From: a virus
DNA: 40,385 bases
IMG/VR virus record: IMGVR_UViG_3300023184_000259
Span: 1-40,385 of that record
Reading direction: 5' to 3' (one strand)
Shown: in pieces, positions 8,364-14,736 of the stretch
Layout: each line of letters opens with the position of its first letter
How positions within the stretch are numbered: the first letter of the stretch is position 1
The notes under the pieces: model-generated
Database searches by the model: none
The model's input: the letters and a program-made list of their open reading frames with translations, nothing else
Told to the model about the DNA's origin: nothing
Position numbers and translations under genes: made by a program

Positions 8364-8609
8364 ATGGCTAAATCCCCCGCATGGACGCGCAAGGAAGGCA
8401 AGAATCCCAACGGCGGCTTGAACGCCAAAGGGCGAGCCTCTGCCAAGAAGCAAGGGATGAATCTGAAGCCTCCGCAGCCAGAAGGCGGCAGCCGGAAAGA
8501 TTCATTCTGCGCTCGCATGGAGGGGATGAAGAAGAAGCTTACAAGCACCAAGACCGCAAAAGACCCCGATTCGAGGATTAACAAAAGCCTTCGGGCATGG
8601 AACTGCTAG
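8364..8609 (+). CDS. DUF6321-like small basic protein
   Basis: 81 residues, strongly basic. It follows a pattern I recognise from a phage domain of unknown function (DUF6321 type): KSPAWTRKEGKNPNGGLNAK near the start, KDSFCARMEGMKKKL in the middle and DPDSRINKSLRAWNC at the end. Three conserved points are the WxRKEGKNPxGGLN motif, the SFCARM Cys and the C-terminal WNC. It starts 2 bases after the preceding stop. The function is unknown; high charge suggests nucleic acid binding or a minor packaged component. Family name from memory. Confidence 0.8.
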   Translation: MAKSPAWTRKEGKNPNGGLNAKGRASAKKQGMNLKPPQPEGGSRKDSFCARMEGMKKKLTSTKTAKDPDSRINKSLRAWNC

Positions 8610-8618
8610 GAGTAAATC

Positions 8619-8936
8619 ATGGATGAAGACTATCAATTACCCAATGTAAATTCTTTCAAAATAAGCAAAGATGCGGCGGGCAATCCTGTTTATATGCACA
8701 ACAATGTTCCTGTATCTAAGGATGTTTTTGATCAAAGAAACACCCAAGCAACAGCCGAACAAAATCAAATGATGAAGCCAGATGCGTTTGATTCTCAGTT
8801 TGACGACATGAGGGCAAAAGCTCTTGCAATGAAAAAACCAATCAAAAAAGCAAAAGGTGGAGCAATTAAAAGCTCGGCCTCCAGGCGCGGCGACGGCATT
8901 GCCCAGCGCGGCAAAACCAAAGGTAGGATGTGCTGA
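8619..8936 (+). CDS. small protein with C-terminal KGG / GKTKG motif
   Basis: 105 residues. The first ~70 are polar and mixed (KISKDAAGNPVYMHNNVPVS). The C-terminal ~30 residues become basic and carry KAKGGAIKSSASRRGDGIAQ followed by RGKTKGRMC. Nearly the same tail occurs in the proteins at 9177-9740 and 9774-10019. A GGAG site precedes the ATG. The function is unknown; the shared tail suggests a common binding partner, target or packaging signal. Confidence 0.75.
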   Translation: MDEDYQLPNVNSFKISKDAAGNPVYMHNNVPVSKDVFDQRNTQATAEQNQMMKPDAFDSQFDDMRAKALAMKKPIKKAKGGAIKSSASRRGDGIAQRGKTKGRMC

Positions 8937-8937
8937 C

Positions 8938-9177
8938 ATGGATATCAACACAATTTGGTCTGCTGGCCTTTCAGCGTTGCTTGGCGGCTTTTGGTTTTTC
9001 ATTCGTGAGAAGTTGGAAGATGTCAAGCGAGTTGAACGGCTTCTCAACATAACCCGCGAGGAGGTTGCCCGTGATTCAGCTACTAAAGCAGAAGTTGCAA
9101 GACTTACTGACCACATTGACCAGCGCTTTAACAAACTTGAAGCAAAAATTGACCAGCTTATTCAAGCGGGGAAGTAA
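8938..9177 (+). CDS. small N-terminal membrane-anchored coiled-coil protein
   Basis: 79 residues starting at the ATG one base after the previous stop; an upstream extension of the frame lies inside the previous gene and is not used. Residues 6-22 (IWSAGLSALLGGFWFFI) are a probable membrane segment. The rest is a charged helix (residues ~24-79) with heptad spacing, ending DQRFNKLEAKIDQLIQAGK. The layout recalls holin-associated XhlA-type proteins, but it is far from the lysis genes here, so the role is open. It overlaps the next ATG by one base (TAATG). Confidence 0.75.
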   Translation: MDINTIWSAGLSALLGGFWFFIREKLEDVKRVERLLNITREEVARDSATKAEVARLTDHIDQRFNKLEAKIDQLIQAGK

Positions 9178-9740
9178 TGCCAAGCAAGAGTAAAAAGCAA
9201 CACAATTTCATGGAAGCAGTGGCCCACTCGCCATCGTTTGCCAAGAAGGTTGGAGTCCCACAATCTGTGGGCAAGGATTTTTCAACTGCCGATAAAGGCA
9301 AAACTTTTAAAAGAGGTGGTGACATGGCTACAAAGAAAATGGCTGCATTTGAGAAGTCTGGTAAAGACATCGAAAAAAAAGGCATGAAAGAAGGCTCTAA
9401 GGCTGATATGGCTATGGACAAGATGCAAATGATGGGTATGAAAAAAGGTGGCAAGACCAAGAAAATGGCTATGGGCGGTATGACTGCTCCCATGCCTCCC
9501 GGCGCTGCGCCAGCTGGCGCTCCTATGGACCCCCGTAAGGCAGCCATGATTGCCCAGGCAATGCGAGCCCGCCGCCCAGGTATGGCGGCTGCTGCGGCCC
9601 CAATGCCTCCTGCTGCTCCTGGAATGAAAAAGGGTGGTGCGGTTTATACCCGTGCAGCTGATGGCGTTGCCACTCGCGGCAAAACCAAAGGCACCCAGAT
9701 CAAAATGGCCAAGGGCGGCGGCACCAAGAAATATTGTTAA
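9177..9740 (+). CDS. Lys/Met/Gly-rich protein with repeated KGG motifs
   Basis: 187 residues with unusual composition (Lys, Met, Ala, Gly, Pro) and little predicted order. The N-terminus (PSKSKKQHNFMEAVAHSPSF, then KKVGVPQSVGKDF) resembles the SKSKAQ...FM motif of DUF3008-type phage proteins. KGG-type motifs recur: FKRGG, MKKGGKTKK, MAMGG, MKKGGAVYT and MAKGGGTKKYC. The segment TRAADGVATRGKTKG matches the tails of two neighbouring proteins. A Pro/Ala-rich spacer (residues ~105-150) separates the halves. It is probably a flexible, basic minor virion or DNA-associated protein; its function is unknown. Confidence 0.7.
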   Translation: MPSKSKKQHNFMEAVAHSPSFAKKVGVPQSVGKDFSTADKGKTFKRGGDMATKKMAAFEKSGKDIEKKGMKEGSKADMAMDKMQMMGMKKGGKTKKMAMGGMTAPMPPGAAPAGAPMDPRKAAMIAQAMRARRPGMAAAAAPMPPAAPGMKKGGAVYTRAADGVATRGKTKGTQIKMAKGGGTKKYC

Positions 9741-9773
9741 TTTGACTATAACAGCAGTTACAGTGGAGTGATC

Positions 9774-10019
9774 ATGTACGAAGAAGACCTGGAAAAAACC
9801 AAAGAAGCGCCAAAAGAACCTGATGATGCATCAGCTGGTCGCAAGTTCAAAAAGAACGAACCTAACGTACCTGAACAGCCTGGCCAAGACATTCGCGTCG
9901 ACGGCAAGCCTGTAAAGAAAATGGCCAAGGGTGGTACAGCCTCTTCGCGCGCTGATGGCATCGCCCAACGCGGTAAAACGCGCGGCACCATTGTTATGTG
10001 CGGTGGTGGCAGAGCATGA
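9774..10019 (+). CDS. small protein with C-terminal KGG / RGKTRG motif
   Basis: 81 residues from the ATG at 9774, preferred over the in-frame GTG at 9768 because GGAG (9765-9768) is then 5 bases upstream. An acidic, polar N-terminal half is followed by KKMAKGGTASSRADGIAQ and RGKTRGTIVMCGGGRA. The tail is the third copy of the motif also found at 8936 and 9740. Its end overlaps the next gene as ATGA. Function unknown. Confidence 0.75.
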   Translation: MYEEDLEKTKEAPKEPDDASAGRKFKKNEPNVPEQPGQDIRVDGKPVKKMAKGGTASSRADGIAQRGKTRGTIVMCGGGRA

Positions 10020-10267
10020 GAGTCAGTCGAGGAATGGGGGATATCAACCCTTCCAAAATGCCCGGGCCTAAAAAAAGAGCTCGTAGGGATAGCACTGACT
10101 TTACTGAATATGCCAAAGGTGGCCAGGTTTGGGACAAGCCTCGGCCAGAGGGTCTAGGAACTCCAAAGAAACTGTCTTCAAGTAAAAAAGCTAAGGCTAA
10201 GGCTGCGGCCAAAGCAGCTGGCCGCCCTTATCCTAATTTGATTGACAATATGAGGATGGCTAAATGA
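10016..10267 (+). CDS. small basic protein with YAKGG motif
   Basis: 83 residues, starting at the ATG that overlaps the previous stop (ATGA); a longer start would lie inside the previous gene without a ribosome site. It is very basic, with MPGPKKRARRDS near the start, EYAKGGQVWDKPRPEGLG in the middle and an Ala/Lys run (SSKKAKAKAAAKAAGRP) near the end. It overlaps the adaptor gene downstream by 4 bases. The Lys-rich, disordered character suggests nucleic acid contact. Function unknown. Confidence 0.7.
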   Translation: MRVSRGMGDINPSKMPGPKKRARRDSTDFTEYAKGGQVWDKPRPEGLGTPKKLSSSKKAKAKAAAKAAGRPYPNLIDNMRMAK

Positions 10268-11196
10268 GCACTACAGGTTCAACCGCATTTAACATGGACT
10301 TCACGGAGCTTGCTGAAGAAGCTTGGGAACGTGCTGGCCGTGAGATGCGTAGTGGATATGACTTGCGAACAGCGCGCCGGTCGATGAACCTGATGACCAT
10401 TGAGTGGGCAAATCGCGGGTTAAATATGTGGACCATCGAGCAAGGCATGTTTACCATGACGCCTGGTCTAAACACATACGCCCTGCCATCTGACACCATA
10501 GACCTGTTAGACCATGTTATTCGCACCGGTGCCAATGTGGCCTCTACCCAGGCTGACCTGAGCATTACCAGGATCAGCGTGTCAACCTATGCCACTATCC
10601 CAAATAAGCTGACCCAAGGGCGCCCTATTCAAGTGTGGGTGCAACGTATGTCTGGTGAAGTTAACCCCACCGACCTGGCCTTAAACGGCGCATTAACAGC
10701 TACTGATACAACAATTACGTTGGACTCTGTTGTTGGCTTGGCGGCCTCTGGATACATCCGACTAGATACTGAAGACATTTACTACACCTACATTGATGGC
10801 AACTCTTTGGGTGGTGTATTTCGTGCGCAGAACAACACAACGGCAGCAACACACATAACCTCGACAGCTGTTTATGTTCCGCAGCTGCCCGCTGTAACTG
10901 TTTGGCCAACCCCAGATTCATCACAGACTTACCAGTTTGTTTATTTCCGCTTGCGTCGGATTCAAGATGCTGGTAGCGGTATCCAGACCCAAGACATGAA
11001 CTTCAGGTTCTTGCCGTGTATTGCTGCCGGCTTGGCTTACTACATAGCCATGAAGCAGCCTGAGCTGGCTGGCCGCATGGATATGCTTAAAGCGATCTAC
11101 GACGAACAGTTCAACCTAGCAGCAGGCGAAGACCATGAGAAAGCCACCTTGCGATTGGTGCCGCGCATGGCCTTTATTGGCGGCGGTGCTATTTAA
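10264..11196 (+). CDS. head-tail adaptor / neck protein (P22 gp4-like role)
   Basis: 310 residues. The N-terminal part (FTELAEEAWERAGREMRSGY) and the C-terminal helices (FLPCIAAGLAYYIAMKQPEL, YDEQFNLAAGEDHEKATLR, VPRMAF) are what I associate with adaptors that bind below the portal in podovirus-like phages. Residues ~140-205 look like a separate beta domain inserted into the helical core (LTATDTTITLDSVVGLAASG, IRLDTEDIYYTYI). Its ATG overlaps the preceding stop, and its end overlaps the next start by one base. The role is inferred from motif pattern and position. Confidence 0.75.
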   Translation: MSTTGSTAFNMDFTELAEEAWERAGREMRSGYDLRTARRSMNLMTIEWANRGLNMWTIEQGMFTMTPGLNTYALPSDTIDLLDHVIRTGANVASTQADLSITRISVSTYATIPNKLTQGRPIQVWVQRMSGEVNPTDLALNGALTATDTTITLDSVVGLAASGYIRLDTEDIYYTYIDGNSLGGVFRAQNNTTAATHITSTAVYVPQLPAVTVWPTPDSSQTYQFVYFRLRRIQDAGSGIQTQDMNFRFLPCIAAGLAYYIAMKQPELAGRMDMLKAIYDEQFNLAAGEDHEKATLRLVPRMAFIGGGAI

Positions 11197-11585
11197 TGAC
11201 AACGCCATACGCATCAGGTAAATACTCGATTGCTGAGTGTGATCGGTGCGGGCAGAGATATAAACTCAAACAGCTTAAAGTTGAGATCATCAAGACAAAA
11301 CTGTACCAGCTGAAGGTTTGCCAATCCTGTTGGGATCCTGACCAGCCTCAGTTGCAGCTTGGCATGTATCCAATCAATGATCCACAGGCTATTTATCAGC
11401 CAAGACCGGATACCACCTATGTGGCAGCCGGGGTTAATTTGAGCGGATATCCAACCGGCGGATCGCGGGATATTCAGTGGGGATGGGCGCCAGTTGGTGG
11501 CGCGCAGCAATTTGACAGCGTTTTGACGCCAAACTACTTGGTGGCAACGGCAAGTGTTGGTACAGTCGCTATATCGGTAACATAG
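11196..11585 (+). CDS. zinc-ribbon neck-region protein
   Basis: 129 residues. Two CxxC knuckles are present, C15-D-R-C18 and C42-Q-S-C45, with 23 residues between them, a standard zinc-ribbon layout. The rest is a proline-containing tail with the DPDQPQLQLGMYPINDPQAI section. Phage proteins with this CDRCG...C..C start and a DxPQLxLG middle are common beside the adaptor gene in environmental podovirus-like phages. The TAATG junction couples it to the adaptor. It may be a structural zinc protein of the neck or a DNA-contacting minor protein. Confidence 0.8.
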   Translation: MTTPYASGKYSIAECDRCGQRYKLKQLKVEIIKTKLYQLKVCQSCWDPDQPQLQLGMYPINDPQAIYQPRPDTTYVAAGVNLSGYPTGGSRDIQWGWAPVGGAQQFDSVLTPNYLVATASVGTVAISVT

Positions 11586-11594
11586 GAGTTTAAA

Positions 11595-11759
11595 ATGGAC
11601 AAGAAACAAGTAAAGCAAATCGCTGATGTTGAGGCTAAAAAAATGGTGAAGGGTCACGAAAGCCGTATGCACAAAATGGCAAAAGGCGGCGTAACCACTG
11701 ACCAAATGAAAGCTGTTGGGCGTAATATGGCCCGCGCTAAGAATCAAGGGAGCAAGTAA
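11595..11759 (+). CDS. 54-residue KMAKGG protein
   Basis: A very short gene with AGGAG 6-10 bases upstream of its ATG and a TAATG junction to the next gene. The product is basic and helical: KKQVKQIADVEAKKMVKGHE, then RMHKMAKGGVTTDQMKAVGR and NMARAKNQGSK. The KMAKGG motif is shared with other small proteins in this window, and the VKGHE-RMH-GG-VGRNMAR pattern is familiar from other phages. The function is unknown. Its ribosome site and tight coupling support it as real despite its size. Confidence 0.75.
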   Translation: MDKKQVKQIADVEAKKMVKGHESRMHKMAKGGVTTDQMKAVGRNMARAKNQGSK

Positions 11760-12016
11760 TGGCCAAGTTCAGCGACAAACGAATGGGTAAAGAAGTTGGT
11801 GACGCTCGCGTCTACGCAAAGCCCCACACCATGTCTGGTGGCCCTGCTAAGACAGATGTGCCCACAGAAAGTGGTGCGCAATTCATGACCCAGATGAACC
11901 CGTCAGTTGGCGGTATCAGCAAGGGAAATTACCCAGCTACCAAAACCGAAGGCATTAAGATGCGCGGTACTGGTGCGGCTACCAAGGGTGTGATGTCTAA
12001 AGGCCCAATGGCTTGA
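11759..12016 (+). CDS. small protein ending GTGAATKG..SKGPMA
   Basis: 85 residues, starting at the ATG overlapping the previous stop. It is basic, Gly- and Thr-rich and probably disordered, with MSGGPAKTDVPTESGAQFM and, at the end, KMRGTGAATKGVMSKGPMA. That C-terminal pattern is one I have seen repeatedly in uncultured aquatic phage proteins lying next to neck genes. Function unknown; a minor virion protein is the likeliest guess from its neighbourhood. Confidence 0.75.
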   Translation: MAKFSDKRMGKEVGDARVYAKPHTMSGGPAKTDVPTESGAQFMTQMNPSVGGISKGNYPATKTEGIKMRGTGAATKGVMSKGPMA

Positions 12017-12023
12017 GGTTTAC

Positions 12024-12722
12024 ATGACATACGATGAACTGGTCACCGCTGTTCAGGATTACTGCGAAAACACGTTTACAAATACTCTGGCCCAGCCGGA
12101 TATGGATACGATGATTCGGCAGGCGGAGCAGCGCATTTTTAACTCTGTCCAGGTATCGTATTTCAGAAAGAACATGACCGGCGTTTTAACAAACGGCAAT
12201 AAGTACTTGTCAACGCCTGCTGACTTCTTGTCAACCTATTCAATTGCCGTTATTGAAAACTATGGAACCAGCCAAGAGACGTACACGTTCTTGCTGAACA
12301 AAGATGTCAACTTCATTCGTGAAGCGTACCCTGGCCCAACTGATACCGGGCTTCCCAAGCACTATGCCATTTTTGGCCCAACTACAACAGGTGCCACTCC
12401 TCCTGTTATTACAAATGAACTGACGCTCATTCTTGGTCCAACGCCAGATGCGACATACCATGTTGAGTTGCATTACTACTATTACCCAGAGTCTATTGTT
12501 GACTCGGTAGATGGCCATACATGGCTGGGTGACAACTTCGACATTGCGCTCTTTACCGGCACCTTGATGGAGGCAATCACCTACATGAAGGGTGAGCCTG
12601 ATCTGGTTGCGTTGTACAAAACGCGGTACGAAGAGGCAATGTTCCTGCTCAAGAACTTGGGTGATGGCAAACAACGTATGGATGCATACCGAGATGGCCA
12701 GGTTAGGAATCCAGTCATATGA
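12024..12722 (+). CDS. second neck/tail adaptor protein
   Basis: 232 residues. The N-terminal helices (YDELVTAVQDYCENTFTN, MDTMIRQAEQRIFNSVQ), a central beta section (YLSTPADFLSTYSIAVIE) and the C-terminal helices (FTGTLMEAITYMKGEPDL, ALYKTRYEEAMFLLKNLGDG) match the pattern of SU10/T7-gp11-type phage adaptors that join portal and tail nozzle. With the 10264-11196 product this gives two adaptors, as in short-tailed phages. An ATGA-type overlap links it to the next gene. Confidence 0.8.
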   Translation: MTYDELVTAVQDYCENTFTNTLAQPDMDTMIRQAEQRIFNSVQVSYFRKNMTGVLTNGNKYLSTPADFLSTYSIAVIENYGTSQETYTFLLNKDVNFIREAYPGPTDTGLPKHYAIFGPTTTGATPPVITNELTLILGPTPDATYHVELHYYYYPESIVDSVDGHTWLGDNFDIALFTGTLMEAITYMKGEPDLVALYKTRYEEAMFLLKNLGDGKQRMDAYRDGQVRNPVI

Positions 12723-13138
12723 CAATTGTTCAAACCCAAACCACCAGCTTCAAGAAGGAGCTCTATCAAGGCATACACGATCTGACTACAGATGTACTCA
12801 AGATCGCTTTGTACACAGCCAATGCGGATTTGAATGCGAGTACAACAGCTTACAGCTCATCCAATGAAATTACGGGAACTGGATATGTAGCTGGCGGCAA
12901 ACTTATTCAGAATGTAGTGGTCAGTTCAGAAAACTACACCGCTTATGTGAGCTTTGATAATCCATATTGGAACCCGGCCTCATTCACAACCAGGTGTGCA
13001 TTGATCTACAACGTTACAAAAGCCAATAGGTCTATTGCCGTCTTAGACTTTGGGTCAGACAAGACTTGTACAGCTACATTCCTCATCACGATGCCGGCAA
13101 ACACGGCAACAACAGCACTTATCAGGAGTTCAAATTGA
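12719..13138 (+). CDS. beta-rich virion protein, paralogue of 13342-13833
   Basis: 139 residues, rich in Thr, Ala, Ser and Asn. It aligns along its length with the protein at 13342-13833: SFKKELYQGIHDL with SFMGELMLGQHQL, TDVLKIALYTANADLNASTT with TDTVKAALFLTSATINAATT, EITGTGYVAGG with EVSGTGYTAGG, and TFLITMPANTATTALIR with TFTLTMPSNTTSTALLR. It is probably a single beta-sandwich domain of the neck or tail. Its stop overlaps the TTG start of the next gene. A role beyond virion structure is not known. Confidence 0.8.
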   Translation: MTIVQTQTTSFKKELYQGIHDLTTDVLKIALYTANADLNASTTAYSSSNEITGTGYVAGGKLIQNVVVSSENYTAYVSFDNPYWNPASFTTRCALIYNVTKANRSIAVLDFGSDKTCTATFLITMPANTATTALIRSSN

Positions 13139-13329
13139 TCGTAACTACAACCAAAGGCGACATGGATGACTCATTGCTGGAGAAGCGCGAGGGTACCGTG
13201 GACAACGATAACGAGATGACCACATGGACTGAATACTGGCTGGATGGCGAGCTTGTCCATCGGTCTGCCCATGTAACACTGAAAAAGATGCCCGTCTTTG
13301 GTGGCGGCGAAACCCAAGTAATTGGCTAA
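13135..13329 (+). CDS. small conserved phage protein with TTG start
   Basis: 64 residues starting at TTG 13135, which overlaps the previous stop as TTGA and has AGGAG at 13124-13128, 6 bases upstream. A longer start at 13066 would lie deep in the previous gene without such a site. The product (IVTTTKGDMDDSLLEKREG, EMTTWTEYWLDGELVHRSAH, VTLKK) looks like a compact beta protein, and the same wording is familiar from other phages between paralogous beta proteins. Its function is unknown. Confidence 0.75.
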   Translation: MIVTTTKGDMDDSLLEKREGTVDNDNEMTTWTEYWLDGELVHRSAHVTLKKMPVFGGGETQVIG

Positions 13330-13341
13330 AGGAGAAATAAA

Positions 13342-13833
13342 GTGGCAAATACCCAATCAATGTGTACTTCGTTCATGGGCGAGTTGATGCTCGGTCAGCA
13401 CCAGCTTGGCACTTCAACCCTTGTATCCCGTACAAGTTTGACTGCACCAACTACAGACACTGTCAAGGCGGCCTTGTTCCTTACATCAGCAACTATCAAT
13501 GCAGCGACTACGGTATATGCCGCTACTGGAGAGGTTTCTGGTACGGGCTATACCGCTGGTGGTGTGACGGTAACGAATGCTACGGCTCCAACTTCAACTA
13601 ATAGTTCTGCAACTGCTGGTGTGGCGTACTGGACTCCTTCTGCATCAATTACCTATACCACGGTAACGTTGACCACGGCGTTTGATACTGTGTTGTTGTA
13701 CAACTTTACACAGTCTCTCAAGGCTATCAGTGTCCACACGTTTGGCTCGCAGACCATTACGGCTGGCACTTTTACCTTGACGATGCCATCGAACACCACA
13801 TCAACCGCTTTATTGCGTTTGGCAACTACTTAA
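13342..13833 (+). CDS. beta-rich virion protein with GTG start, paralogue of 12719-13138
   Basis: 163 residues from GTG 13342, with GGAG at 13331-13334. It is the longer of two paralogues: the extra ~24 residues are a loop after the first strand (SRTSLTAPTT) and a Thr/Ser-rich middle (TNATAPTSTNSSATAGVAYW). Shared landmarks with the 139-residue copy are GTGYTAGG and TLTMPSNTTSTALLR. The duplication may give two related subunits of one ring or fibre attachment site. No enzymatic motif is visible. Confidence 0.8.
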   Translation: MANTQSMCTSFMGELMLGQHQLGTSTLVSRTSLTAPTTDTVKAALFLTSATINAATTVYAATGEVSGTGYTAGGVTVTNATAPTSTNSSATAGVAYWTPSASITYTTVTLTTAFDTVLLYNFTQSLKAISVHTFGSQTITAGTFTLTMPSNTTSTALLRLATT

Positions 13834-13842
13834 GGGTAGGTC

Positions 13843-14736
13843 ATGTCTCTCGGCTGGGGCGACAGCACTTGGGGCGCAAACGGCTGGGGCGGCACTCTTG
13901 ATATAACGGGGGATGTAGCAACAGGAACCGTAGGGACGGTCACGCCTAATCGGACTGTTGCTTTAACGGGCAATGCTGCTGCGGGTTCTGTTGGAACAGT
14001 TGTCCCAAGTCAGTCCTCGGCAGAAACCGGGGATGTTGCGACTGGTGCGGTTGGGACGGTAGCACCTGTTTTTACAATTGCTTTGACAGGTGTTTTGGCA
14101 ACAGGAGCCGTTGGTACTGTTGTTCACAGCAAAGATGTTGTTCTGACAGGCAACTTGGCAAGTGGTGATGTAGGCACGGTTTCTCGGGGAGCCACATTAT
14201 TGGCTTTGACGGGGGTGGAGGCTTCAGGCTTGGTGGGTACTGTTACCCACGGCAAAGAAGTTGTGCTAACTGGAAATGTGGCGGCAGGTGCAGTAGATAC
14301 GGTTGTCCAGAGTGCTTCGGCTGCTCTGACGGGTGTTGAGGCACTGGGGGTTGCAAATGCGGTTATTGTTCCGATTCCAAGCAATCAAGCAGATGGTGCA
14401 GTTGGGTCGGTAGGTTATGAGCTGGTCATTGAGTTGACTGGTAACGTTTCCACTGGAGCTGTTGGATCGGTGGCTGCACCAAGGACATTTGGCCTGACCG
14501 GAAATCAGGCGCAGGGATATGTTGGATCATTGGTCGCCGTGTACTGGAAGTTGATTGACGATAGTCAGACGGCGAACTGGGCGACAATATCTGATACACA
14601 AACGGCGAACTGGGCGAATGTAGATGACAGCCAGACCGCAAACTGGCAAAATATCAGCAACCCGCAGACTCCCGGCTGGTCGCTGATTGATGACACGCAA
14701 ACCCCGAATTGGGAAGAAATTGAGGTAACAACATGA
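13843..14736 (+). CDS. repeat-rich tail/virion protein with two repeat types
   Basis: 297 residues. After a Trp/Gly-rich start (SLGWGDSTWGANGWGG) come about ten units of roughly 20 residues, each built around TG(N/D/V)xAxGxVGTV, spanning residues 22-234. These are followed by five to six 11-residue units of the form W-x-x-(I/V)-x-D-x-Q-T-x-N, for example WATISDTQTAN and WANVDDSQTAN, to the C-terminus. The first part suggests a beta-solenoid or fibrous shaft, the second a Trp-ladder tip. It lies just before the tail fibre (ATGA overlap), so a tail-associated adapter or short fibre is plausible. No enzymatic motif is present. Confidence 0.8.
   Translation: MSLGWGDSTWGANGWGGTLDITGDVATGTVGTVTPNRTVALTGNAAAGSVGTVVPSQSSAETGDVATGAVGTVAPVFTIALTGVLATGAVGTVVHSKDVVLTGNLASGDVGTVSRGATLLALTGVEASGLVGTVTHGKEVVLTGNVAAGAVDTVVQSASAALTGVEALGVANAVIVPIPSNQADGAVGSVGYELVIELTGNVSTGAVGSVAAPRTFGLTGNQAQGYVGSLVAVYWKLIDDSQTANWATISDTQTANWANVDDSQTANWQNISNPQTPGWSLIDDTQTPNWEEIEVTT
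13906..14544 (+). repeat. about ten coding repeats of ~60 nt
   Basis: In-frame repeats encoding TGxxAxGxVGTVxxxxxxxL units inside the 13843 gene. Most units are 20 codons, with a few slightly longer. They are diverged at the DNA level, so they are old repeats kept by protein structure. Confidence 0.85.
14545..14733 (+). repeat. five to six coding repeats of 33 nt
   Basis: In-frame 11-codon units, each starting with TGG and containing a (GAT/AAC)-x-CAG-AC(G/C/T) core, at the end of the same gene. The encoded pattern is W-x-x-I-x-D-x-Q-T-x-N. DNA similarity is highest between units two and three, suggesting fairly recent expansion. Confidence 0.85.

Noticed and set aside
9741-9773. TTGACT followed by TATAACAG considered as a promoter
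   Set aside because: The TTGACT and TATAAC elements overlap almost directly and lack the 16-18 base spacing; no other -10 box is present.
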